A DNA stretch of 64,000 nucleotides from Dechloromonas sp. A34 (lineage in GTDB: Bacteria; Pseudomonadota; Gammaproteobacteria; Burkholderiales; Rhodocyclaceae), in contig NZ_CP102486.1 in the NCBI RefSeq assembly GCF_026261605.1, forward strand, positions 992,001-1,056,000. The letters run 5' to 3'. The number at the start of each line of letters is the position of its first letter. Position 1 is the stretch's first letter. The notes beneath the pieces are model-generated. The model searched no databases and was not told the DNA's origin. It saw nothing but the letters and a program-made list of their open reading frames with translations. Positions 1-7,629 of this stretch are shown here, one piece after another. The position numbers and the translations under genes were made by a program.

Positions 1-107
1 ATGTACATGAAGGGCACCAGGGTCAGGCCGCCGCCGACGCCGAACAAGCCGGCCACGAAGCCGCCGAATATCCCGAGCAGGGGATAGGTCAACCACCAGA
101 GAGTCAT
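1..107 (-). CDS. TauE/SafE family sulfite/anion exporter, N-terminal fragment
   Basis: The minus strand from position 107 reads MTLWWLTYPLLGIFGGFVAG and continues into LFGVGGGLTLVPF. This is the usual first membrane helix of TauE/SafE permeases, with their glycine-rich GxGGG motif. The gene runs off the window, so only about 35 residues are visible. Its ATG shares one base with the TGA of the upstream EVE-domain gene, so the two are probably co-transcribed. The family exports sulfite, sulfoacetate or other small anions across the inner membrane; the substrate cannot be told from this fragment. Confidence 0.8.
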   Translation of the reverse strand, partial: MTLWWLTYPLLGIFGGFVAGLFGVGGGLTLVPFMY

Positions 108-571
108 CAGTTTTTCGCCAGAAGCCGGGTTATGCAAGCCCATTCTTCGGCTGTCACCGGCGTGATCGACAGCCGGTTGCCGCGGGCCAGGAGGCGCATG
201 GTAGCAAGTTCCGGGGTTTGCCGCAGTTCGGCCAGCGGCAGGTAGCGCGTCTTCTCTACGAAGCGGACGTCGCGCAGCAGCCAGCGTGGCTCTTCCGGTC
301 TCGACTTGGGGTCGAAATAGTGGCTGTCAGGGACGAACTGGGTGTCGTCCGGGTAGGGCTCGGAGCAGATCTCGCAAATGCCGGCGATGCCCGGAACGGC
401 GCAGCCCGAGTGGTAGAACAGCGCCCGGTCGCCGATCCGCATGCTGTCGCGCATGAAGTTGCGCGCCTGGTAATTGCGCACGCCAAACCAAGGAAGGGTC
501 TGCCCGGGGGCGGCTGCGAGGTCGTCGATCGAGACCTCGGCGGGCTCGGATTTCATCAGCCAGTAGTGCAT
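107..571 (-). CDS. EVE domain-containing protein
   Basis: This 154-residue protein starts MHYWLMKSEP, the usual opening of EVE-domain proteins of the thymocyte-nuclear-protein/YTH-like fold. It continues with the family signatures WFGVRNYQARNFMR and GDRALFYHSG. The whole protein is one domain of normal length. EVE domains bind modified bases in DNA or RNA (family knowledge), but this member's ligand is unknown. It lies downstream of the 6S RNA and its terminator, in the commonly conserved zapA-ssrS neighbourhood, and overlaps the start of the TauE gene by one base. Confidence 0.9.
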   Translation of the reverse strand: MHYWLMKSEPAEVSIDDLAAAPGQTLPWFGVRNYQARNFMRDSMRIGDRALFYHSGCAVPGIAGICEICSEPYPDDTQFVPDSHYFDPKSRPEEPRWLLRDVRFVEKTRYLPLAELRQTPELATMRLLARGNRLSITPVTAEEWACITRLLAKN

Positions 572-584
572 GTCGTGGTTTCGG

Positions 585-620
585 AAATGAAAACAGGTGG
601 CAGAAAATCTGCCACCTGTT
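585..620 (-). terminator. Rho-independent terminator behind 6S RNA
   Basis: Positions 592-620 form a perfect 13-bp inverted repeat (AACAGGTGGCAGA and its complement) with a three-base loop. On the minus strand it is followed by a T-rich tract (TTCATTT). It lies between the 6S RNA region and the EVE-domain gene and would end transcription coming from zapA/6S. Confidence 0.8.
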
Positions 621-627
621 GAAGGTA

Positions 628-805
628 GGCCCCCGCAAGTGCCGTCAGGCCGGCATCCTGAACCTGGGTCCAGAGTGGTCGCTTTCCCGTTGTATCAGGA
701 ACGCCTGGCTAGAGGCACTCACAACAACAACTTTACGGTCGGCAACCGATGCCAATTAGCATTGGTTCAAGGAATATATGGCCTAAACAAACACCGCAGG
801 GGACG
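628..805 (-). ncRNA. ssrS: 6S RNA (RNA polymerase regulator)
   Basis: No ORF fits this 270-base gap, which sits directly behind zapA, the classical position of ssrS. On the minus strand the two ends can pair: GTCCCC with GGGGGC, then GUG with CAC. A second stem pairs GGCC plus CCTTGAACC with GGTTCAGG plus GGCC. Between the arms lies a large internal bubble, the shape by which 6S RNA mimics an open promoter and sequesters sigma-70 polymerase. Length is about 178 nt, close to the usual 180-190. The ends are estimated from the closing stem and not mapped. A strong terminator follows. Confidence 0.8.
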
Positions 806-839
806 CTCGGCGGGCGGCACCGGGATCAGCAGTGGCGGA

Positions 840-1163
840 CTAGATGTCCAGTTGCTGCTGGGGTGCAAGCACGGTATCTATCCGTGCTCCCATGGCACCG
901 ATTCTACGCTTTGCGTCGGAAGTATCAACCGCTTCGGAGAATGTTTCTGACGGCCCGGAAAGGTGTTCGTGGGCGATGTTCAGCGCGGCCATCACGGCGA
1001 CGCGCTCGGCGATGGTGTTCTTGGTGCGCTGGGCGATTTCGCGCATCTTGCCGTCGACCAGATCGACCGCGGCGAGCAGGGCGTCGCGTTCTTCCGGCGT
1101 GCAGGCGACGCGGTATTCGCGGCCCATGATCTTGACATCGAGGAAATTCGGTTCGGTGCTCAT
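840..1163 (-). CDS. zapA: Cell division protein ZapA
   Basis: This 107-residue protein starts MSTEPNFLDVKIMGREYRVA. The first half is the small ZapA head (the DVxIMGREY motif), followed by LLAAVDLVDGKMREI and a C-terminal helical, coiled-coil part. ZapA binds FtsZ filaments and cross-links them at the Z ring in the cytoplasm. The gene follows the ZapB-like gene with a one-base gap and precedes the 6S RNA, the common proteobacterial arrangement. Length is normal. Confidence 0.93.
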   Translation of the reverse strand: MSTEPNFLDVKIMGREYRVACTPEERDALLAAVDLVDGKMREIAQRTKNTIAERVAVMAALNIAHEHLSGPSETFSEAVDTSDAKRRIGAMGARIDTVLAPQQQLDI

Positions 1164-1164
1164 C

Positions 1165-1371
1165 TCAGGCCTCCTCGGGCAGCTTGTCGACCAGGCCTTC
1201 GAGCCGCTCGCGGGCCGCGGTCATCGTCTGCCGCAGGTGAAGGCGTTCGGCTTCGGCCGCCGCCATCTGATTCTTCAGCACCTCGTTCTCGGCGCGCAAC
1301 TGGTGCACCAGGGCAACTGCCTGTTCGATCTTCGCTTCAAGCGCTTCGAGTTCCGTATTCATGGGCCGCAC
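1165..1371 (-). CDS. ZapB-like small coiled-coil protein (TIGR02449 type)
   Basis: Up to 68 residues, almost entirely one amphipathic coiled coil (LEALEAKIEQAVALVHQLRA and onward), ending LVDKLPEEA. The start could be position 1371 (MRPMNTEL) or the internal ATG at 1362 (MNTEL); the second matches the usual beginning of the family better. It sits directly upstream of zapA and is presumably co-expressed. Small coiled-coil proteins here are regarded as cell-division partners of ZapA; the exact role is inferred from context. Confidence 0.85.
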   Translation of the reverse strand: MRPMNTELEALEAKIEQAVALVHQLRAENEVLKNQMAAAEAERLHLRQTMTAARERLEGLVDKLPEEA

Positions 1372-1489
1372 TATAGTTGGGAAAATGCCGCATGGTCAAG
1401 GACTAAGCCTTTATTCTCAAAGTGGTTTATTGGAAGCGCTCAGGATTTTTCTGATGCGGCGCAACAACGATGCATGTAGAATTCGCGCC

Positions 1490-1670
1490 GTGTCAGGTGC
1501 TGTGCGAGGTTTCTCCAAGCGCAGTTAAACGGGAAAGCGGTGCGTCTCGCAAGAGACAAATCCGCTGCTGCCCCCGCAACGGTAAGCAAGTGCGGGCGCG
1601 TCAGAATGCCACTGGGTGACAACCTGGGAAGGCGACGCGCCAAGACTTGCGAGCCCGGATACCGGCCTGG
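1490..1670 (+). promoter_or_regulatory. Cobalamin (B12) riboswitch
   Basis: The leader before btuB carries the conserved pieces of the cobalamin aptamer in order: GGTGCTGTGCGAGG near 1495, TTAAACGGGAA near 1525, GCCACTGG near 1608, GGGAAGGCG near 1626, and the closing GAGCCCGGATACCGGCC at 1651-1667. Adenosylcobalamin binding to this element normally shuts off expression of the downstream genes. The start codon of btuB lies about 125 bases further on, leaving room for an expression platform. It is the likely common switch for the plus-strand gene run to 16183. Confidence 0.95.
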
Positions 1671-1793
1671 AACACAAGCGGAAGTGCCACGGGGCTGTGG
1701 TGCCGGTCGTGTGACCTGTCTTTCCTCCCCCATTGCGCTTCCTTGTCCATGCTATTCCGGCATGCGGGGACGCCCGCCGGGAAAGGAAGATCC

Positions 1794-3650
1794 ATGTATC
1801 CACGTTTCAAGCCGCTGGCCGCGCTGCTGCCACTCGTTTTCGCAACCCCGTCGCAAGCCGACACCCCGCTGCTGGTCGCCAGTCTCGACCCGGTGATGGT
1901 CACTGCCACCCGCCAGGAGATGCGCAGCTCGGAATTGCTCTCCGACGTCACCGTCGTCGAAAGCGAAGAACTGAAGCAGGCCGGCAATTCCACGCTGGGC
2001 GAAATCCTGTCGCGCCAGCCCGGCATCGAGTTCTACTCGCAGGGCAGCAATGGGGCGACCGGCAGCGTCTTCATGCGCGGCACGAGTAGCGGCCATACGC
2101 TGGTTCTGGTCGATGGCATGCGCGTCGGTTCGGCCTCGCTGGGGCAGATGTCCTCGTGGTCGCGCATTCCGGCCAGCCAGATCGAACGCATCGAAATCCT
2201 GCGCGGTCCGGCCTCCTCGTTGTACGGCAGCGATGCGATCGGCGGCGTGATCCAGATTTTCACGCGCACCGGCAAGGGTCCGTTCCAGGTCAATGCCGAA
2301 GCCGGCATCGGTTCCTACAACACTTCGACGCTCACTGCCGGTTTTTCGGGCAGTCAGGCCGACTGGCGTTATTCGCTGAATGCCTCGAGCTATCGGACCG
2401 ACGGCTTCAACAGCATCAAGAATCCCGCAAACAGTGCCTACAACAAGGATCGCGACGGCTTCGAGAACCAGAGCCTGAGCGGCAGCCTGGGCTATACCCT
2501 GGCCAAGGGCCACGAGGTCGGCGCCAGCTTCTTCTACAGCGACGGCGAAAGCCAGTACGACAGCGGTACGACCAAGACAGCGGCCGCCAAGGACTACCGC
2601 AACCTGCTGGCGGTCAGCAATTTCTCCACCTATCTGAAGAATGCCTTCACCAGCAACTGGACCAGCACGCTGCGCGCCGGCCATAGCACCGACGATTCGA
2701 AGAACACCACCAACGGCGTGCAGAACTCCTTGTTCCGCACTGACCAGGAACAATACGCCTGGCAGAACGACATCCGGACCGCGGTCGGCAATTTTCTGCT
2801 CGGCATCGAGCGTCTGGACCAGTCGGTTACCGGCACCGGCAATTTTCGCGTCACCGAGCGCACCGTCGATTCGGCGCTGGTCGGCTGGAACGGCAGTTAT
2901 CTGGCGCATCGCCTGCAGGCCAACCTGCGTTACGACAACAATTCGCAGTTCGGTGACAAGGCCACCGGTTCCGTAGCCTATGGCTACCGCCTGAATTCGA
3001 ACTGGCGGGCCAATGTAGGCTACGGCACGGCTTTCAAGGCACCGTCGTTCAACGATCTGTATTTTCCGAAGTCTGGCAAGTTTATCGGCAACCCTGACCT
3101 GCTACCGGAGTCATCACGCAATCGCGAGGCCTCTGTGCATTACGAGTCCGGCTTGCATCACGTCTCCTTGACGTGGTTCTTGAATAGCGTCGAGAACCTG
3201 ATCGTCTGGCCGAGTACCGGAGCTACGATCACGCCGGCGAATGTCAGCAATGCCCGCATCGAGGGTGCAACGCTAGCCTACGAGGGGCAGTTTGCCGGTT
3301 TCGACCTGCTTGCCAACTATAACTATCTCGACCCACGCGATACCGATACCAGTCGCCAACTGCCACGACGGGCCAGCAATTATGGAACGGTTTCGATTGG
3401 CCAGCAGATTGGGGCCTGGGAGTGGCGCGTTGAACAGTTTGCTAGCGACCGCCGTTTCAGCGACGATAAAAATTTGCTGAAACTGCATGGTTACTCGCTG
3501 ACCAATCTCTACGGTGCCTACAATTTTGGCCAGAACTGGTCGGTCTTCGCCCGGATCAACAACCTGTTTGACCGCAACTACGAAGTCGTCGCCGACTTCG
3601 CCACCCCCGGCACCAACGCCTTCGTCGGCGTCCGCTACAGCCCGAAGTAA
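1794..3650 (+). CDS. btuB: TonB-dependent vitamin B12 receptor BtuB
   Basis: About 618 residues. The ATG at 1794 follows GGAAAGGAAGA and gives a clean signal peptide (MYPRFKPLAALLPLVFATPSQA), so in-frame upstream starts inside the riboswitch are rejected. A TonB box-like segment (DPVMVTATR) leads into the plug domain (RQPGIEFYSQGSNGATG, VFMRGTSSGHTLVLVDGMRV, ERIEILRGPASSLYGSDAIGG). The rest is an outer-membrane beta-barrel of normal length. It imports corrinoids across the outer membrane using TonB energy. The riboswitch immediately upstream supports a B12 or corrinoid substrate. Confidence 0.93.
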   Translation: MYPRFKPLAALLPLVFATPSQADTPLLVASLDPVMVTATRQEMRSSELLSDVTVVESEELKQAGNSTLGEILSRQPGIEFYSQGSNGATGSVFMRGTSSGHTLVLVDGMRVGSASLGQMSSWSRIPASQIERIEILRGPASSLYGSDAIGGVIQIFTRTGKGPFQVNAEAGIGSYNTSTLTAGFSGSQADWRYSLNASSYRTDGFNSIKNPANSAYNKDRDGFENQSLSGSLGYTLAKGHEVGASFFYSDGESQYDSGTTKTAAAKDYRNLLAVSNFSTYLKNAFTSNWTSTLRAGHSTDDSKNTTNGVQNSLFRTDQEQYAWQNDIRTAVGNFLLGIERLDQSVTGTGNFRVTERTVDSALVGWNGSYLAHRLQANLRYDNNSQFGDKATGSVAYGYRLNSNWRANVGYGTAFKAPSFNDLYFPKSGKFIGNPDLLPESSRNREASVHYESGLHHVSLTWFLNSVENLIVWPSTGATITPANVSNARIEGATLAYEGQFAGFDLLANYNYLDPRDTDTSRQLPRRASNYGTVSIGQQIGAWEWRVEQFASDRRFSDDKNLLKLHGYSLTNLYGAYNFGQNWSVFARINNLFDRNYEVVADFATPGTNAFVGVRYSPK

Positions 3651-3656
3651 GCCGCC

Positions 3657-4634
3657 ATGCCGACCCGCCGCCGCGCTTTCCTGATTCTGCTCAGCCTCGG
3701 CCTGCTGGCTGCGGCCAGTTTCGGGCTGGCGCTGACGGTGGGTAGCTACAAGGTGGCGCCGGCCGATGTACTGGCCGCCTTGCTCGGCCATGAGGGTGGC
3801 GCCGGCGATGTCGTGCTGCAACTGCGCCTGCCGCGGGCGCTAGCCGGCTTTGCCTGCGGCGGGCTGCTGGCACTGGCCGGAGCGCTGATGCAGGTCCTGC
3901 TCCGTAATCCGCTGGCCGATCCCTATGTGCTGGGTATTTCCGGTGGCGCCGGCGTGGGGGCGATGTTCGGTATTTTACTCAGCCTGCCGGTGATCGGTAT
4001 CGACGGGCTGGCTTTCCTTGGCGCACTCGGCGCCATGTTGCTGGTGTTCGGGCTGGCGCATGGTGACGGCAGCTGGACGCAGACCCGCCTGCTGCTCACC
4101 GGTGTCATCGTCGCCGCCGGCTGCGGCGCGCTGGTCGCGCTGATGCTGGCCATCGCGCCGGAGCACAAGCTGCGTGGCATGTTGTTCTGGCTGATGGGCG
4201 ACCTCGGCCAGAGCGGCCAGTGGTGGCCGCCCGTCGCCGCATTGGGCGTCGCCCTGATTTTTGCCATGCCCTTCGCCCGCGAACTGAACTTGCTGGCGCG
4301 CGGCCTGATGCAGGCGCAGGCCCTGGGCGTGGCGGTCAACCGGCTGCGCTACGCGATCTATCTGCTTGCTTCGCTGGCCACCGCCGCCTCGGTGACGACG
4401 GCCGGCTCGATCGGCTTCGTCGGCCTCGTCGTGCCGCACCTGGTGCGGTTGACCACCGGCAACGACCAGCGCCTGCTATTGCCGGCCTCGGTGCTGGCCG
4501 GTGGTTCGCTGCTCGTGCTGGCCGATACGCTGGCCCGCACCATCATCGCGCCGCAGCAGTTGCCGGTCGGCGTGCTGACGGCGCTGATCGGTGTCCCGGT
4601 TTTCCTCTTCCTGTTATCCAGGCAGCCGAAATGA
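3657..4634 (+). CDS. FecCD-family ABC permease, probable corrinoid transporter (BtuC-like)
   Basis: This 325-residue polytopic membrane protein has the FecCD/BtuC signatures: LRLPRALAGFACGGLLALAG, QVLLRNPLADPYVLGISGGA near the N-terminus, and GSIGFVGLVVPHLVRL in the last third. It would form the inner-membrane channel of an ABC importer. It starts six bases after btuB and overlaps the ATPase gene by ATGA, so translation is probably coupled. No BtuF-type binding protein is encoded in the run, so the import system is incomplete here or borrows one from elsewhere. Confidence 0.92.
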   Translation: MPTRRRAFLILLSLGLLAAASFGLALTVGSYKVAPADVLAALLGHEGGAGDVVLQLRLPRALAGFACGGLLALAGALMQVLLRNPLADPYVLGISGGAGVGAMFGILLSLPVIGIDGLAFLGALGAMLLVFGLAHGDGSWTQTRLLLTGVIVAAGCGALVALMLAIAPEHKLRGMLFWLMGDLGQSGQWWPPVAALGVALIFAMPFARELNLLARGLMQAQALGVAVNRLRYAIYLLASLATAASVTTAGSIGFVGLVVPHLVRLTTGNDQRLLLPASVLAGGSLLVLADTLARTIIAPQQLPVGVLTALIGVPVFLFLLSRQPK

Positions 4635-5403
4635 GCCGGCCCTTGCTCGAAGCCCGGCAACTGGTCGTCGAAGTCGGCGGGCGTTGCGTCGTCGACCGCC
4701 TTGACGTGGCCGTCACCGCCGGCGAACGGCTGGCCATCCTCGGTCGCAACGGCGCTGGCAAATCGACGTTGTTGTCGACGCTGGCCGGTTTGCGTCCGGC
4801 GGCGGGCGGCGCCGTGCTGCTCGACGGCGAGGATTGCGCCCTGCTGCATCCGCGCCAGGCGGCCTTGCGCCGGCCTGGCTGGGGCAGTTCCAGGCCGATC
4901 CCTTTGGCTCGACGGTGCTCGAAACCGCAATCACCGGCCGCCACCCGCACCTCGGGCGCTGGGACTGGGAAAGCACGCGCGACGGCGAACTGGCGCGCGC
5001 CGCCTTGCAGGCCGTCGGCTTGCAGGGCATGGAGGCGCGGCAGATCCACACGCTCTCCGGCGGCGAACGCCAGCGCCTGGCGATCGCCACGCTGCTGACC
5101 CAGGCGGCGCCGCTCTACCTGCTCGACGAACCGCTGTCCCACCTCGACCTCAATCATCAAATGGCGGTGCTCGACCTGTTTGCCGGCACCGCGCGCGAGG
5201 GGGGCGCCGGCGTCGTCATGGTCCTGCACGACCCGGCTCTGGCCCACCGCTTCTGCGACCGTGCCCTGCTGCTGTACGGCGACGGTTGCACCGAAAGCGG
5301 CCCGGTCGACAGCATTTTGACGGCTGCCAAGCTGTCCGAACTCTACGGCTATGGCCTGCGGCAGATCGAAGATCGCGGCCATCGCTGCTTCATTCCGGAG
5401 TAA
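4631..5403 (+). CDS. ABC transporter ATP-binding protein, BtuD/FecE-like (frame broken near 4872)
   Basis: The ATG at 4631 overlaps the permease stop. The first frame gives LLEARQLVVEVGG and Walker A GRNGAGKST. The frame then changes near 4872, and the second frame gives FGSTVLETAITGRHPHLG, the signature LSGGERQRLA, Walker B LYLLDEPLSHLDL and the switch histidine region VMVLHDPAL. One extra G in the GG at 4872-4873 would restore a single protein of about 257 residues. As written, the product would be cut at about 155 residues. The same type of break occurs in other genes of this window, so I read it as a sequence error. It powers the upstream permease. Confidence 0.85.
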
Positions 5404-5405
5404 AT

Positions 5406-5993
5406 ATGATTTCCCACGAACAACGCATGCAGAAAAAGAAGGCCGTCATCGACGGCAAGATCGCCGGGGCGCAGGAAGAGCGCGGCGTGCTGGTGATCAA
5501 TACCGGCAACGGCAAAGGCAAGTCCTCGGCCGCCTTCGGCGTCGTCGCCCGCGCCCTCGGTCACGGCCTCAAGGTCGGCGTCGTGCAGTTCGTCAAGGGG
5601 CGTTCGGACACCGGCGAAGAAGCCTTTTTCCGGCAGCAGCCGAATGTCGCCTGGCACGTTGGCGGCGAAGGCTTTACCTGGGAAACCCAGGACAAGGAGC
5701 GCGACGCCCGGGCGGCACAGCACGCCTGGAGTGTCGCCTGCGAACACCTGGTCAACCCGGAAATCGGACTCGTCGTGCTCGACGAAATGACCTATGCCTT
5801 CAAGTACGGCTGGCTGGAACTCGACGAAGTCATCGCCAAGCTGCTGGCACGTCCGCACATGCAGCACGTCATCATCACCGGCCGCGCCGCACCGCAGTCC
5901 CTGCGCGACGTTGCCGACACGGTCAGCGACATCGGAATGGAGAAGCACGCCTTCCAGAGCGGCGTCAAGGCCATGCCCGGCCTCGAGTTCTGA
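5406..5993 (+). CDS. cobO: Cob(I)yrinic acid a,c-diamide adenosyltransferase
   Basis: This 195-residue protein has the CobO/BtuR P-loop INTGNGKGKSSAAFGV near residue 30. It also carries VGVVQFVKGR, the acidic segment VVLDEMTYAFKYGWLELDEV and VIITGRAAP, and ends GVKAMPGLEF. It transfers the adenosyl group of ATP to the cobalt of reduced corrinoids in the cytoplasm. The gene begins three bases after the ATPase stop. Sitting between uptake genes and corrinoid-modifying genes, it would adenosylate imported corrinoids for salvage or synthesis. Confidence 0.95.
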   Translation: MISHEQRMQKKKAVIDGKIAGAQEERGVLVINTGNGKGKSSAAFGVVARALGHGLKVGVVQFVKGRSDTGEEAFFRQQPNVAWHVGGEGFTWETQDKERDARAAQHAWSVACEHLVNPEIGLVVLDEMTYAFKYGWLELDEVIAKLLARPHMQHVIITGRAAPQSLRDVADTVSDIGMEKHAFQSGVKAMPGLEF

Positions 5994-6003
5994 GCCCGGA
6001 CCG

Positions 6004-7629
6004 ATGACGATCCTCTGCCGTTTCGCCTGCCTGCTGCTCCTTTCGGCTGCCGCCTGGGCGGCGGAAGCCGATGTCCTGTCCAGTATCCCGGCCAATATTC
6101 GGGCCGAGGCGCAGATCGTCCGCAGCGAGCGCGACGGGTACTGGGAAAAAGTGCTGCTGGTCAGTTTTCCCGAAGCGCGGCGGACGCTGTCGACCTCCGG
6201 TGGCTTGCTCGACGCGCGGGCGGCGCTGAACCATGCCGGCCACCCGCTGCTCTGGCAAAAGGTCGGCATGCGCTTCATGGGCCAGGATGGCCGGGGCGGC
6301 AAGGCTTATGCCGCACATGTCCACGAAAACATGGCCAAGCTATTGCATCTGGACAAGTCGGCGGTCGCCCGGATGTCCACGGCGGCCGACATGGACAACC
6401 TGGCGATCGTCACCAAGAGCTACGGCCCGCTGACCGTCACCGTGCTGGCGACAGCCGGTGCCAAGACCAATGCCATCCGCACCGGCGTGGACGAAGGGCG
6501 CTATATCGAGGACGAACTGCCGGCCGGCACGATCAACATCATAGTGCTGACCAATATCCGGCTGACCGACGCCGCGCTGGCGCGCGCCTTGATTACCGTG
6601 ACCGAAGGCAAGACGGCTGCCTTGCAGGATTTGAAAGTCCCGAGCACCTACACACCAGACGTGCAGGCGACGGGCACCGGTACCGACAGCATCATCGTCG
6701 TCTCCGGCACCATGGGGCCACAGGCTAGTTATACCGGCGGCCACAGCCGGATCGGCGAACTGATCGGCAAGGCCAGCTACGAAGCGGTGCTCGAAGCGCT
6801 CGGCAAGCAGAACGGCTTTTTCCTAGCGGGAGCCAAGCGTTTTGCGGCAGGTCCGGAAGCGCCGGCCAAGGCCCTGGATGCCCTGCGCATCGCCCTGCTT
6901 CATCTCGATGCCGTGCCCGGCGATGTCGCCGGCAACCGCGCCCGCATCGAGGCCGGCATCGCCGAGGCGGCCGGCCAGGGCGCCGACTGGATCATGACGC
7001 CGGAACTGGCCGAAACCGGCTACAACTTCGCGAGCCGCATCGGCACCGGCTGGATCGAGCCCTTTCCCGATGCCTGGATGAGCTCGCTGGCGGCGGTCGC
7101 CCGCGACAACCGGGTGGCGCTCTTCGTCGGCTTTGCCGAGCGCGATGGAAAGACTGGCAAATTCCATAATAGCGTCGCGGTGATCGACCGTGCCGGCGTG
7201 ATCCAGGGCGCCTACCGCAAGCAGCGGGTACATGGCGGCGCCGAAAGCTGGTCCACGCCCGGCGCCGGCGGCGCCCCCTTCATGGTCGATGGCATTCCGG
7301 TTGGCCTACTGATCTGCGCCGACACTTACAAGCCGGAACCGGCCGCTGACTATCGCCGGCAAGGCGCCGCCATCCTGCTCGCCCCGGCCAACTGGCCGCC
7401 GGTCGACGCCATGGGGCCGGGTGATCTCTGGGAGCGGCGCAGCCGCGAAACCGGCCTGCCGCTGATCGTCAACAACCGTACCGGGCGTGAGCCGGAACTC
7501 GATTTCTCGCGTGGCGAAAGCGTCGTCGCGGCCGGCGGCGAGCGGCTGTTCTCGTTCAGCTCCAGTCAGAGCCGCCTGTTTTATGTCGATTGGGATCGCG
7601 CTCAAGGCTTCAGCCAGCCTGCCCGATGA
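6004..7629 (+). CDS. Exported fusion: CbiZ-type adenosylcobinamide amidohydrolase + nitrilase/carbon-nitrogen hydrolase
   Basis: A 541-residue two-domain protein. Residues 1-20 (MTILCRFACLLLLSAAAWAA) look like a Sec signal peptide. Residues about 30-270 match CbiZ: DNLAIVTKSYGPLTVTVLAT, AGAKTNAIRTG, GTINIIVLTNIRLTDAAL, TEGKTAAL and ATGTGTDSIIVVSG. Residues about 290-535 are a nitrilase-superfamily domain with the Glu-Lys-Cys set visible at E334 (TPELAETGY), K406 (YRKQRVHGG) and C438 (LLICADTY). CbiZ cleaves the amide of adenosylcobinamide to give adenosylcobyric acid and is normally cytoplasmic; nitrilase relatives hydrolyse amides or nitriles. The export signal and the fusion are unusual. 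The stop codon overlaps the CobN-like start. Confidence 0.85.
   Translation: MTILCRFACLLLLSAAAWAAEADVLSSIPANIRAEAQIVRSERDGYWEKVLLVSFPEARRTLSTSGGLLDARAALNHAGHPLLWQKVGMRFMGQDGRGGKAYAAHVHENMAKLLHLDKSAVARMSTAADMDNLAIVTKSYGPLTVTVLATAGAKTNAIRTGVDEGRYIEDELPAGTINIIVLTNIRLTDAALARALITVTEGKTAALQDLKVPSTYTPDVQATGTGTDSIIVVSGTMGPQASYTGGHSRIGELIGKASYEAVLEALGKQNGFFLAGAKRFAAGPEAPAKALDALRIALLHLDAVPGDVAGNRARIEAGIAEAAGQGADWIMTPELAETGYNFASRIGTGWIEPFPDAWMSSLAAVARDNRVALFVGFAERDGKTGKFHNSVAVIDRAGVIQGAYRKQRVHGGAESWSTPGAGGAPFMVDGIPVGLLICADTYKPEPAADYRRQGAAILLAPANWPPVDAMGPGDLWERRSRETGLPLIVNNRTGREPELDFSRGESVVAAGGERLFSFSSSQSRLFYVDWDRAQGFSQPAR

Noticed and set aside
1752..2909. 385-codon minus-strand frame opposite btuB
   Set aside because: Shadow of btuB; composition is typical of antisense GC-rich frames.
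4631..5403. Programmed -1 frameshift in the ABC ATPase
   Set aside because: No slippery heptamer or downstream pseudoknot is seen, and the same single-base G/C losses occur in unrelated genes, so sequence error explains it better.
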